From NCBI GenBank assembly GCA_021828805.1, contig JAJZCZ010000017.1, forward strand, positions 1 to 32,254: a DNA stretch of 32,254 nucleotides, in the 5' to 3' direction. Source of the stretch: Nitrospirota bacterium (GTDB taxonomy: Bacteria > Nitrospirota > Leptospirillia > Leptospirillales > Leptospirillaceae). The notes below the pieces were generated by a model, which was not told the DNA's origin, searched no databases, and worked only from the letters and a program-made list of their open reading frames with translations. How positions within the stretch are numbered: the stretch's first letter is position 1; each line of letters begins with the position of its first letter. Positions 1 through 7,092 of the stretch are shown in pieces. The translations under genes were made by a program, and so were the position numbers.

Positions 1-529
1 AGAGTCCCTGATCTCAGGCCGTCCGGTGACCTTCCATATCAATCCTACCGGCCGCTTTGTCACCGGGGGCCCCCACGGAGATGCTGGTCTGACGGGTCGC
101 AAGATTATCGTGGATACCTATGGAGGTGCCGGCCGTCATGGAGGAGGCGCTTTCTCCGGGAAGGACCCGACGAAGGTGGACCGCTCGGCCTGCTACATGG
201 CGCGCTACGTGGCCAAGAACATTGTGGGTGCGGGTCTGGCAAAGCGCTGTGAGGTCCAGCTGGCCTACGCGATTGGTGTGGCGGAACCTGTATCGGTTCA
301 CGTGAACTCCTATCAGACCTCTCCCGTCTCCGATCGACTGATCGAGAAGGTTGTACGTGAGCTCTTTCCCTTGACCCCGAAAGGGATTATCGATCATCTG
401 AAGCTTCGGCGGCCAATCTACCGGAAGACGGCCTCTTACGGTCACTTCGGACGCAATGAGGAAGACTTTACATGGGAACGCCTCGACATGGCGGAGAGCC
501 TTCGGAAAGAGACGGAGCGGCTGGCCTAG
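1..529 (+). CDS. metK: S-adenosylmethionine synthetase, C-terminal part (5' end outside window)
   Basis: This is the last 175 codons of methionine adenosyltransferase, which makes SAM from methionine and ATP in the cytoplasm. The frame is open from base 2, so the gene begins upstream; a full protein is usually about 390 residues. The visible part carries family signatures: [44 protein letters not shown] and [16 protein letters not shown]. These form the glycine-rich and lysine/aspartate-rich active-site segments of the central and C-terminal domains. The stop at 527-529 is 53 bp before ahcY on the same strand, and I see no promoter or terminator between them, so the two are probably co-transcribed as a SAM-cycle unit. 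Identification is firm; only the start is missing. Confidence 0.96.
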   Translation, partial: ESLISGRPVTFHINPTGRFVTGGPHGDAGLTGRKIIVDTYGGAGRHGGGAFSGKDPTKVDRSACYMARYVAKNIVGAGLAKRCEVQLAYAIGVAEPVSVHVNSYQTSPVSDRLIEKVVRELFPLTPKGIIDHLKLRRPIYRKTASYGHFGRNEEDFTWERLDMAESLRKETERLA

Positions 530-582
530 AAGCCAATGCCGTGAAGAAAAAACAACAGAGGAACCTAACACAGGAGTTGCGA

Positions 583-1839
583 ATGAAGTACGATATCAAG
601 GACAAGAAGCTGGCTGACATGGGGGCCCGCCGCATCGAATGGGCTGGACGGGACATGCCGGTTTTGGCCAATATCACCAAAGACTTTGCCAAAACGAAGC
701 CGCTTAAGGGCGTGAAGGTGGCGGCTTGCCTCCATGTGACCAGCGAGACGGCCAACCTCATGAAGACGCTCAAGGCGGGTGGGGCGGATGTCATGCTCTG
801 CGCCTCGAATCCCCTCTCCACTCAGGATGATGTGGCTGCTTCTCTCGTGGTGAACGACGGGATCCCCGTTTTTGCCATCAAGGGAGAGGACCACGACACC
901 TACTATAGCCATATTCGGGCGGTTCTCGAAGCCAAGCCCCAGATCACCATGGACGATGGGGCTGATCTGGTGTCGATGCTCCACTCTGACCTCAAGGCCC
1001 TGCTTCCTCACGTTATCGGCGGAACGGAAGAGACCACGACCGGTGTCATCCGGCTCAAGGCGATGGCCCAGAAAAAGGTGCTGGCCTATCCTATCGTGGC
1101 AGTGAACGACTCCGAGACCAAGCATCTCTTCGACAACCGTTACGGAACGGGCCAGTCGACTCTGGACGGAATCATGCGGGCCACGAACCGGCTCTTCGCC
1201 GGCTCCACTGTGGTCGTTTGCGGATATGGCTGGTGCGGACGTGGTATCGCCCGGCGTGCCTCCGGGATGGGCGCCAAGGTTGTCGTGACCGAAATCGATC
1301 CCATCAAGGGGCTCGAGGCGGCCATGGACGGGTACGCGGTCATGCCGATCCGGGATGCGGCCAAGGTGGGCGACTTCTTCATTACCGTCACCGGGGACAT
1401 TAACGTCATCGCCAAGGATGCCTTCAAGGTCATGAAAGATGGCGCGATCATCTGTAACTCCGGCCATTTTAATGCTGAAATTGACATCCCTGCCCTGGAG
1501 AAGCTCTCCTCGAAGAAGACCCTCCTGCGCGACTTTGTCGAGGAGTATGTCATGAAGGACGGCCGACGGATCATGCTTCTCGGGGAGGGGCGTCTCATCA
1601 ACCTCGCCTCGGCAGAAGGCCATCCGGCGCAGGTCATGGATATGAGCTTTGCCAACCAGGCTCTTGGCGCCGAGTATATCGTCAAGCATGCCAAGAAGCT
1701 TCCCAAGGACGTGATTACGATCCCCCGCGAAGTTGACCGGGAGATCGCAAGCCGCAAGCTGGCCGCGTTGGGGATTGCCATCGACACCCTGACGCCCGAG
1801 CAGGAAAAGTATCTGGCGTCCTGGGAAATGGGGACCTAA
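583..1839 (+). CDS. ahcY: S-adenosylhomocysteinase
   Basis: The 418-residue enzyme hydrolyses S-adenosylhomocysteine to adenosine and homocysteine, closing the methyl cycle started by MetK. Visible signatures are HVTSETANL (residues 51-59), DDGADL (124-129), GGTEETTTG (146-154), [18 protein letters not shown] (175-192) and the NAD-binding GYGWCGRG loop near 214-221. The frame is open further upstream to 472, but I chose ATG 583 because AGGAG lies at 572-576 with ideal spacing and [14 protein letters not shown] is a normal family N-terminus. The protein is shorter than many proteobacterial versions (about 470) and matches the shorter class. Four bases separate it from the sulfur-carrier gene downstream, so homocysteine recycling and sulfur assimilation are probably expressed together. 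Confidence 0.96.
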   Translation: MKYDIKDKKLADMGARRIEWAGRDMPVLANITKDFAKTKPLKGVKVAACLHVTSETANLMKTLKAGGADVMLCASNPLSTQDDVAASLVVNDGIPVFAIKGEDHDTYYSHIRAVLEAKPQITMDDGADLVSMLHSDLKALLPHVIGGTEETTTGVIRLKAMAQKKVLAYPIVAVNDSETKHLFDNRYGTGQSTLDGIMRATNRLFAGSTVVVCGYGWCGRGIARRASGMGAKVVVTEIDPIKGLEAAMDGYAVMPIRDAAKVGDFFITVTGDINVIAKDAFKVMKDGAIICNSGHFNAEIDIPALEKLSSKKTLLRDFVEEYVMKDGRRIMLLGEGRLINLASAEGHPAQVMDMSFANQALGAEYIVKHAKKLPKDVITIPREVDREIASRKLAALGIAIDTLTPEQEKYLASWEMGT

Positions 1840-1843
1840 GAGC

Positions 1844-2050
1844 ATGGAGATTAGAGTCAACGGGAAGCCGGAGACGGTTCCCGACAAGAGTACCGTCGGC
1901 TCAGTTCTCGCGGCCCGGGAGCTCGATCCGGCTCTCGTCTCTGTCGAGCACAATGGAAATATTCTTGAGCGCTCCCAGCTTGATTCGACCACCCTTGCGG
2001 CGGGAGACGAGCTGGAGATCCTCTTTTTCATGGGAGGGGGCCGGGTCTGA
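1844..2050 (+). CDS. ThiS-like sulfur carrier protein with C-terminal -GGRV extension
   Basis: This is a 68-residue beta-grasp sulfur carrier of the ThiS family: it starts MEIRVNGKPE and contains TVGSVLAARELD, VSVEHNG and LAAGDELEILFFMGGG. In this family the C-terminal glycine is adenylated by an E1-like enzyme and converted to a thiocarboxylate that donates sulfur. Here the protein does not stop after Gly-Gly but continues with Arg-Val before TGA 2048-2050, so it should be inactive until trimmed. The start lies only 4 bases after the ahcY stop with a weak ribosome site (AAGAG), suggesting translational coupling. The next genes encode a CysK-type synthase and an E1, and a JAMM peptidase closes the operon. 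No thiG is adjacent, so a cysteine role is more likely than thiazole synthesis. Confidence 0.88.
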   Translation: MEIRVNGKPETVPDKSTVGSVLAARELDPALVSVEHNGNILERSQLDSTTLAAGDELEILFFMGGGRV

Positions 2051-2060
2051 AGCCGGACCT

Positions 2061-2079
2061 GCTCCTCTTCTGGAGGAGC
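2061..2079 (+). promoter_or_regulatory. RNA hairpin covering the ribosome-binding site of the cysteine synthase gene
   Basis: GCTCCTC at 2061-2067 is perfectly complementary to GAGGAGC at 2073-2079, with a five-base loop TTCTG. The 3' arm contains most of the Shine-Dalgarno sequence (GGAGGAG, 2072-2078) of the gene starting at ATG 2081. The folded form would hide the ribosome site. Ribosomes finishing the upstream carrier gene (stop 2048-2050) could open it, which would couple the two products. A regulatory role is inference. Confidence 0.5.
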
Positions 2080-2080
2080 C

Positions 2081-3031
2081 ATGTCATCACGCAGTAAATC
2101 GGCATCGGAGAGACTCTCTTCCCCTCTGATTGCCCTTATCGGCAAGACGCCGCTGGTGCCGCTTTCCGGTATCAGCACCGATCTTGGCCGGACGATCCTC
2201 GTAAAGCTTGAGTCGAAGAATCTGGGGGGAAGCATCAAGGACCGGCCCGCCCTCTTTATGATCGAGGATGCCCGGGCGAGCGGCCTTCTTGCTCCTGGTG
2301 CTCCCATTGTGGAAGCCACAAGTGGCAATATGGGGATCGGACTGGCCCAGATCGGGGTTCTTGCCCGCCATCCGGTGACGATTGTCATGCCGGAGGGGAT
2401 GAGCCAGGAACGGGTCTCCCATCTTCGTGCCCTGGGTGCAGTGGTGGAGCTTACTCCCGCCGCCGGCGGCATGAGCGCGGCCATCCGGCGCGCCGAGGAG
2501 ATCGCCGGCTCCATAAAAGGGGCCTTCATGCCCCGACAGTTTGATAACCCCGCCAACCCTGACTCCCACTACCGCACGACCGGCCCTGAAATTGTGGAGT
2601 CCCTGGGAGGGCTCCCCGAAGGTTTTGTGGCCGGAGTCGGGACGGGGGGAACCATCACCGGGGTCGGCCGCTTCCTCCGGGAGAACTCTCCAGACCTGCC
2701 TGTCTGGGCGGTGGAGCCGGCAAGTTCCCCTGTTCTTTCTGGAGGGTCCCCCGGTCCCCACCGTATCCAGGGGATTGGTGCGGGGTTTGTGCCGCGGATA
2801 CTGGACCGGAAGGTTTTGAGCCATATTTTTGCCGTTACGGATGTCCAGGCAATTGAGACGGCGAGACGGCTGGCGAAGGAGGAGGGGATCATGGCCGGAA
2901 TTTCCTCTGGAGCAAATGTCTTTGGGGCGATGGCCCTGGCCCGGAGCCTTCCCGAAGGTTCCCGGGTTGTCACGGTTGTCTGCGACAGCTATGAGCGATA
3001 CTTTTCCATCGAAAAATATCTCCAGATATAG
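2081..3031 (+). CDS. cysK: Cysteine synthase (CysK/CysM family PLP enzyme)
   Basis: This 316-residue fold-type II PLP enzyme replaces the acetyl or phosphate group of activated serine with sulfur to make cysteine. The PLP lysine is K53 in GGSIKDRPA; the substrate loop is TSGNMGI (80-86, usually TSGNTGI); a glycine-rich phosphate loop GVGTGGTITG follows. The segment SGGSPGPHRIQGIGAGFVP and the GISSGAN motif are of CysK (O-acetylserine) type rather than mycobacterial CysM type. The C-terminus SYERYFSIEKYLQI corresponds to the usual SGERYLST region but has Tyr for Gly. It sits between a C-terminally extended sulfur carrier and an E1 enzyme, so the sulfur source may be a protein thiocarboxylate instead of free sulfide; that is inferred from context. 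GGAGGAG just before ATG 2081 supports the start. Confidence 0.9.
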   Translation: MSSRSKSASERLSSPLIALIGKTPLVPLSGISTDLGRTILVKLESKNLGGSIKDRPALFMIEDARASGLLAPGAPIVEATSGNMGIGLAQIGVLARHPVTIVMPEGMSQERVSHLRALGAVVELTPAAGGMSAAIRRAEEIAGSIKGAFMPRQFDNPANPDSHYRTTGPEIVESLGGLPEGFVAGVGTGGTITGVGRFLRENSPDLPVWAVEPASSPVLSGGSPGPHRIQGIGAGFVPRILDRKVLSHIFAVTDVQAIETARRLAKEEGIMAGISSGANVFGAMALARSLPEGSRVVTVVCDSYERYFSIEKYLQI

Positions 3032-3055
3032 CTTTTTGCCAGGAAGGAAAAAGAG

Positions 3056-3865
3056 ATGGATATGACCGAGGAACAGATCGAGCGCTATTCGCGCCACATC
3101 CTCCTGCCCGAGGTGGGCGGGAAGGGGCAAAAGACCCTTCTTTCCTCCCGGGTGCTGATTATCGGGGCGGGGGGACTGGGAAGCCCGGCCGCCCTTTACC
3201 TCGCCGCGGCGGGGGTCGGGACCATTGGACTTGTCGACATGGATGTGGTGGATCTGTCGAACCTCCAGCGTCAGATCCTTCACGGAACGCCGGATGTCGA
3301 CCTCCCCAAGGTTCACTCCGGACAACAGAAGATCGAAGCGCTCAACCCTGATGTCAAGGTGATGACCTATCCCTTTGCCCTGACGGCGGCGAACGCCCGT
3401 GAGGTTGTGTCTGGATACGACGTCATCCTTGACGGGACCGACAACTTCCCCGCAAAGTTCCTGATCAACGATCTTGCCGTCCTTGCCGGCATTCCTCTGG
3501 TTCATGGGGGAATCCTTCGCTTCGTCGGCCAGGTTCTGACCATCCGGCCAGGAGAGACGGCCTGCTACCGCTGCCTCTTCCGTGAACCACCTCCCGCGGG
3601 AGCCGTTCCCTCCTGCTCCGAAGCGGGTGTGCTCGGCGTTATCGCTGGCGTCATCGGAACCATACAGGCCACCGAGGTGCTGAAGCTTCTTCTGGGTAAG
3701 GGGGAGCTCCTGACAAACCGCCTCCTGACCTACGACGCCCTGACGGTCGCATTCCGGAACGTGGCCGTCCGCAAGAACCCCAAGTGCCCCGTCTGCGGGG
3801 ATCATCCTGTGATTACGGAGTTGATCGACTATGAACAGACCGTCTGCACCACACCGGGAGTCTGA
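3056..3865 (+). CDS. MoeB/ThiF-family E1-like adenylyltransferase (first copy)
   Basis: This 269-residue ATP-dependent enzyme adenylates the C-terminal glycine of a ubiquitin-like sulfur carrier. Visible elements are RYSRHILLPEVGGKGQ (10-25), the nucleotide loop GAGGLG (37-42), the DMD acid at 61-63, NLQRQ at 69-73, two zinc-binding CxxC pairs (C170/C173 and C244/C247) and C187 in PSCSEAGVLG, the position of the conserved MoeB cysteine. There is no rhodanese domain, so sulfur must come from another protein. The start ATG 3056 follows AAGGA at 3044-3048; ATG 3062 is an in-frame alternative. A clear paralog lies 2.6 kb downstream in the same operon. It most likely serves the carrier at 1844-2050, but could also act in molybdopterin or thiazole synthesis; the sequence does not settle which. 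Confidence 0.92.
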   Translation: MDMTEEQIERYSRHILLPEVGGKGQKTLLSSRVLIIGAGGLGSPAALYLAAAGVGTIGLVDMDVVDLSNLQRQILHGTPDVDLPKVHSGQQKIEALNPDVKVMTYPFALTAANAREVVSGYDVILDGTDNFPAKFLINDLAVLAGIPLVHGGILRFVGQVLTIRPGETACYRCLFREPPPAGAVPSCSEAGVLGVIAGVIGTIQATEVLKLLLGKGELLTNRLLTYDALTVAFRNVAVRKNPKCPVCGDHPVITELIDYEQTVCTTPGV

Positions 3866-5138
3866 CTCGACCCGCGGAGAGAATGTGGCAAACGCCTCCG
3901 CAGGATCAAAGATAAAAGGTCTCAAGTGTCGCGAATGCGGCCGACTTTATCCGGCTGTGGCGATGCATATTTGTGAGTTTTGTTTTGGACCTCTCGAGGT
4001 CGACTATGACTACGAGGCGATCGCCGGCCGCCTGTCCCGCCGGTCGATCGAGGAGGGGCCCAAGTCCCTCTGGCGCTATCACGAGCTTCTTCCCGTGACG
4101 GGTGCCCCCACCGTGGGTCTCCATGCCGGTATGACACCGCTGGTTCATGCCAAGCGCCTGGGCAAGCTGCTGGGGCTCGACAACCTTTACCTCAAGAACG
4201 ATACGGTGAACCACCCCACCCTTTCCTTCAAGGATCGGGTAGTGGCTGTGGCCATGACCCGGGCCCGGGAGCTGGGTTTTGATACCGTGGCCTGCGCCTC
4301 GACCGGCAATCTGGCAAACTCCGTCTCGGCCCATGCGGCCAGTGTCGGGATGAAGTGCTTCGTCTTTATCCCCCACGATCTGGAAGCCGGCAAGATTCTG
4401 GGCAACCTGATCTACCATCCGACGGTGGTGGCTGTCCGGGGAAACTATGATGATGTGAACCGTCTCTGCAGCGAAATCGGGGGAGAATACCCCTGGGCTT
4501 TTGTAAACATCAATATCCGCCCTTACTATGCGGAAGGCTCCAAGTCCCTGGCTTTTGAAACGGCCGAACAACTGGGATGGCGCGTGCCTGACCAGGTTGT
4601 CGTTCCCATTGCTTCGGGATCTCTTCTCACAAAGATCTGGAAGGGGTTCCAGGAGTTTTCGAAGCTTGGAATCGTTTCTTCCAACCCGTCGCTCCGGGTC
4701 AACGGGGCCCAGGCGGAGGGGTGTTCCCCTGTTTACCGGGCCTTTGTCTCCGGAAAAAACCATCTCGTTCCGGTGAAGCCCAATACCATTGCCAAGTCTC
4801 TGGCCATCGGCAATCCCGCCGACGGATTCTACTCCCTGGACGTGGTCTTCAAGTCCAAGGGAGCGATCGCCGCCGCTACCGATCCGGAGATCGTCGAAGG
4901 GATGAAACTTCTGGCCGAAACGGAAGGAATCTTTGCCGAGACAGCAGGCGGAGTGACCGTGGCCTCTCTGAAAAAACTCTGCGAAGAAGGACGGATCGGC
5001 CGTTCGGACCTGACGGTGGCCTACATTACCGGCAACGGACTCAAGACGATGGAAGCCCTGACGGGAGCTCTTCCCGAGCCGGTGGCCATCGATGCCTCCT
5101 TGAGTTCTTTCCGCAAAAACGTGAACCCGTCGAACTGA
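3831..5138 (+). CDS. thrC: Threonine synthase-like PLP enzyme with N-terminal zinc ribbon
   Basis: The 435-residue protein belongs to the fold-type II threonine synthase family, which acts on O-phosphohomoserine. A zinc ribbon lies at C33, C36, C48 and C51 (CRECG...CEFCFG). The PLP lysine is K134 in NHPTLSFKDR, a variant of the commoner NPTGSFKDRG. The substrate loop is ASTGN (156-160) and the PLP phosphate loop is probably IASGSLL. The start ATG 3831 overlaps the end of the upstream E1 gene by 35 bases and has GGAG at 3817-3820; GTG 3885 is a plausible later start. The gene lies directly between two E1/sulfur-carrier sets and is followed by a carrier and a NIL-domain protein, which suggests a role in sulfur transfer to a homoserine phosphate. 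That could mean homocysteine synthesis in place of, or besides, threonine synthesis. That role is inference. Confidence 0.88.
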   Translation: MNRPSAPHRESDSTRGENVANASAGSKIKGLKCRECGRLYPAVAMHICEFCFGPLEVDYDYEAIAGRLSRRSIEEGPKSLWRYHELLPVTGAPTVGLHAGMTPLVHAKRLGKLLGLDNLYLKNDTVNHPTLSFKDRVVAVAMTRARELGFDTVACASTGNLANSVSAHAASVGMKCFVFIPHDLEAGKILGNLIYHPTVVAVRGNYDDVNRLCSEIGGEYPWAFVNINIRPYYAEGSKSLAFETAEQLGWRVPDQVVVPIASGSLLTKIWKGFQEFSKLGIVSSNPSLRVNGAQAEGCSPVYRAFVSGKNHLVPVKPNTIAKSLAIGNPADGFYSLDVVFKSKGAIAAATDPEIVEGMKLLAETEGIFAETAGGVTVASLKKLCEEGRIGRSDLTVAYITGNGLKTMEALTGALPEPVAIDASLSSFRKNVNPSN

Positions 5139-5161
5139 CCGCATAAAAGAAAGGAATCTTC

Positions 5162-5443
5162 ATGTCCGTTGTCGTGCGTATTCCGACCCCGTTGAGGAAG
5201 CTTACCGGCAATCAGGGCGAGGTCCGGGAAGAGGGGAAGACGGTTCGAGAGATCCTGAACGGACTTGAGAGTCACTATCCCGGAATCCGTGAGCGCCTTA
5301 CCGATGAGTCGGGAGAGCTTCGCCGGTTCATCAATATCTACCTCAACGAAGAAGATATCCGTTTTGCCGAGGGGCTCGATACGACCGTCAAGGCGGGAGA
5401 TGAGGTCTCTATCATCCCGGCCATCGCCGGAGGCTCGCGATGA
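5162..5443 (+). CDS. MoaD-like sulfur carrier protein with C-terminal -GGSR extension
   Basis: This 93-residue beta-grasp protein of the MoaD/CysO type reads MSVVVRIPTPLRKLTGNQGE, with TVREILNGLESHYPG in the middle and the end KAGDEVSIIPAIAGGSR. MoaD proteins usually end exactly at Gly-Gly; here Ser-Arg follows, so proteolytic maturation is expected before the E1 can adenylate it. The start ATG 5162 has AAGGAA just upstream and lies 23 bases after the threonine-synthase-like gene; the stop overlaps the start of the NIL-domain gene by four bases (ATGA). A role in molybdopterin synthesis is possible from the fold alone, but no moaE or other molybdopterin gene is in the window. The neighbours point to amino-acid sulfur transfer. 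Confidence 0.88.
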   Translation: MSVVVRIPTPLRKLTGNQGEVREEGKTVREILNGLESHYPGIRERLTDESGELRRFINIYLNEEDIRFAEGLDTTVKAGDEVSIIPAIAGGSR

Positions 5444-5682
5444 CACAGATGCGCCTCCACCTGACCTTTCCCGAGGAACGGGTGCGGGAGCCCATCGTCT
5501 ATGAAATCTGCAGAAACTTTCCCGTGGTCGTGAATATTCGCCGGGCGGACATCTCCGAAGACAGTGGCTGGATGGAACTGGAAATGGACGGAGAGCTTGC
5601 CGACCTCGAGCGGACCGTCGCCTATTTGCGCGACCGTGGCGTCGTTGTGGCTCCGATTGAAAAGAGCATCCTCGAGGGATAG
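5440..5682 (+). CDS. NIL-domain protein
   Basis: The 80-residue protein consists of essentially one NIL domain: LHLTFPEERVREPIVYEICR, then VVVNIRRADISEDSGWMELEMDG and LERTVAYLRDRGVVV. NIL domains are small ACT-like folds found at the C-terminus of the methionine transporter ATPase MetN and in proteins linked to homocysteine synthesis in methanogens, where they are joined to ferredoxins. No ferredoxin cysteines are present here. The ATG overlaps the carrier stop (ATGA at 5440-5443), so the two are made together. Position between a carrier and its probable E1 suggests a methionine- or homocysteine-sensing or sulfur-delivery role; this is inference and no reaction can be assigned. Confidence 0.82.
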   Translation: MTQMRLHLTFPEERVREPIVYEICRNFPVVVNIRRADISEDSGWMELEMDGELADLERTVAYLRDRGVVVAPIEKSILEG

Positions 5683-5700
5683 GCCTCCAAGGAGATTCCC

Positions 5701-6513
5701 ATGGCATTTCGTGAAGACCAGATTGCGCGCTACAGCCGTCATATTATCTTAAAAGAGGTGGGTGGAAAGGGGCAGGAGAAGCTCCTTTCCGCCCGCGTTC
5801 TCATTATCGGCGCCGGAGGCCTCGGAAGCCCTGTGGCCATGTATCTGGCCGCGGCCGGCGTGGGAACCATCGGCCTTATTGACATGGATGTGGTTGATGT
5901 CTCGAACCTCCAGAGACAGATCATGCACTCCCAGACGACGGTGGGGATCCCCAAGGTTCTCTCCGGGCAGAAGACCCTCACCCGGATGAATCCGGATGTC
6001 CGGGTTGTTCCGATTCAGGATCGTCTCACCGCCGAAAATGCGATGGAGTTGTTCTCTGGCTACGATGTGATCGTTGACGGCTCCGATAACTTTGGAACCC
6101 GCTACATTGTGAACGATGCCGCCTTTTTCCTGAAGAAGACCCTGGTTTCGGGCTCCATCCTTCGTTTTGAAGGTCAGGTTACCGTCCTTGAGGGGCACAC
6201 CTCCGCCCCCTGCTACCGGTGCCTCTATCCCGAGGCGCCTCCCCCGGGACTTGTCCCCTCCTGCTCCGAGGCCGGGGTCCTGGGTGTGCTCGCCGGTACC
6301 ATCGGAACACTTCAGGCTGCCGAGGTGGTCAAGAAGATCCTGGGTGTCGGAGAGCTTCTGACTGGCCGCCTGCTTCTCTATGATGCTCTCTCCATGACCT
6401 TCCGCAAGCTCAAGGTTCCCAAGGATCCTCATTGCGCTCTTTGTAGTCCGTCTCCTACCATTACGACCGTTTCCGGATCCTCGGAGTGGGTCTGTCAGGT
6501 GCCGGCCTCCTGA
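5701..6513 (+). CDS. moeB: MoeB/ThiF-family E1-like adenylyltransferase (second copy)
   Basis: The 270-residue paralog of the enzyme at 3056-3865 aligns with it without gaps through roughly residue 165. It has RYSRHIILKEVGGKGQ, GAGGLG (37-42), the DMD acid (61-63), NLQRQ (69-73), zinc pairs C171/C174 and C245/C248, and C188 in PSCSEAGVLG. It activates a sulfur-carrier C-terminus with ATP. The start ATG 5701 follows AAGGAGA at 5689-5695. The stop overlaps the ATG of the JAMM peptidase by one base (TGATG at 6511-6515). Because it follows the MoaD-like carrier and NIL protein it probably serves that carrier, although either E1 may handle either carrier. The gene symbol reflects the family only. 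Confidence 0.92.
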   Translation: MAFREDQIARYSRHIILKEVGGKGQEKLLSARVLIIGAGGLGSPVAMYLAAAGVGTIGLIDMDVVDVSNLQRQIMHSQTTVGIPKVLSGQKTLTRMNPDVRVVPIQDRLTAENAMELFSGYDVIVDGSDNFGTRYIVNDAAFFLKKTLVSGSILRFEGQVTVLEGHTSAPCYRCLYPEAPPPGLVPSCSEAGVLGVLAGTIGTLQAAEVVKKILGVGELLTGRLLLYDALSMTFRKLKVPKDPHCALCSPSPTITTVSGSSEWVCQVPAS

Positions 6514-6941
6514 TGGAGGAGAAGGGGGAGATTCACCTTCCCCGGTCGATTTTCAATGAAATGCTCGACCACTGCCGGAGCTGTCGTCCGGAGGAGGCTT
6601 GCGGGCTTCTGGCGGCCGATGCCGCGGGCAAGGCCGTGGCCGTTATTCCCGTGACAAACAGCCTCCACTCTCCAGTCCGTTATCAGATGGACACACGCGA
6701 ACAGTTTGATGCGATGAAGAGGATCCGGCAGCAAGGCTGGTCGCTTTTCGCCATCTTCCACTCCCACCCCCTCTCCGAACCCGCTCCTTCCCCCACCGAT
6801 ATCCGGCAGGCCTTCTATCCGGAGGCGTACATGATCATTGTGGGTCTTGAAAACGACCCAGCGGTGGTTCGGGGATTCGTGGTGGAGGAGGGGCGAGTCG
6901 GGGAGCGTCCCCTTCGGGTTGTGGCGGATTCTCTCCCGTAG
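6513..6941 (+). CDS. mec: JAMM/MPN metallopeptidase (Mec-like), probable sulfur-carrier processing enzyme
   Basis: The 142-residue zinc peptidase has a complete JAMM site: a glutamate at E27/E28 in PEEACGLL, and H83-x-H85-P followed by S93 and D96 (HxHP-x6-SxxD). Small bacterial JAMM enzymes of this type act on sulfur carriers. Mycobacterial Mec releases cysteine from the carrier CysO, and related enzymes remove extra residues after Gly-Gly in other systems. Both carriers in this operon end with two residues beyond Gly-Gly, so trimming, adduct release or both are likely jobs here. ATG 6513 shares one base with the upstream E1 stop, and the internal GGAGGAG of that region may serve as ribosome site. 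It is the last gene of the operon. Confidence 0.9.
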   Translation: MEEKGEIHLPRSIFNEMLDHCRSCRPEEACGLLAADAAGKAVAVIPVTNSLHSPVRYQMDTREQFDAMKRIRQQGWSLFAIFHSHPLSEPAPSPTDIRQAFYPEAYMIIVGLENDPAVVRGFVVEEGRVGERPLRVVADSLP

Positions 6942-7092
6942 CGTTCCTTCTTCTCATGATTGGAGGAGACGGCGTTCTCTCCCCATTTTCTTCCCGGAGC
7001 GATAGAAGTTCTTTTCTATATTGATTTTTTAGCAAGTCTTCCCTATTCTTTGGATGATTGTTCCCTCCCTTTTGCCCCGGAGACTGAGCGAC
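6942..7092 (+). other. Intergenic region after the sulfur operon
   Basis: This stretch of 151 bases is clearly richer in A+T after 7000 than its surroundings. It holds a weak hairpin (GGAGA 6965-6969 with TCTCC 6978-6982, followed by CCATTTTC) that may end the sulfur operon, an AT-rich hairpin (ATAGAA with TTCTAT near 7003-7020) and the putative promoter at 7021-7049. I see no gene in it. Confidence 0.5.
7021..7049 (+). promoter_or_regulatory. Putative sigma-70-type promoter for the two-component operon
   Basis: TTGATT at 7021-7026 and TATTCT at 7044-7049 are separated by 17 bases and lie in an AT-rich stretch 44 bases before the regulator start codon. The -10 box matches the consensus at four of six positions. 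Transcription would begin near 7056. It is a sequence match only. Confidence 0.45.

Noticed and set aside
1844-2050. A plain thiamine ThiS
   Set aside because: The fold fits, but the -GGRV tail, the lack of thiG and the neighbouring cysteine synthase point to a cysteine or related sulfur-transfer role.
565-2556. A 663-codon open frame on the - strand across ahcY and cysK
   Set aside because: It is antisense to two well-conserved genes with ribosome sites, and its translation shows no domain pattern. High GC with codon bias produces such frames throughout the window.
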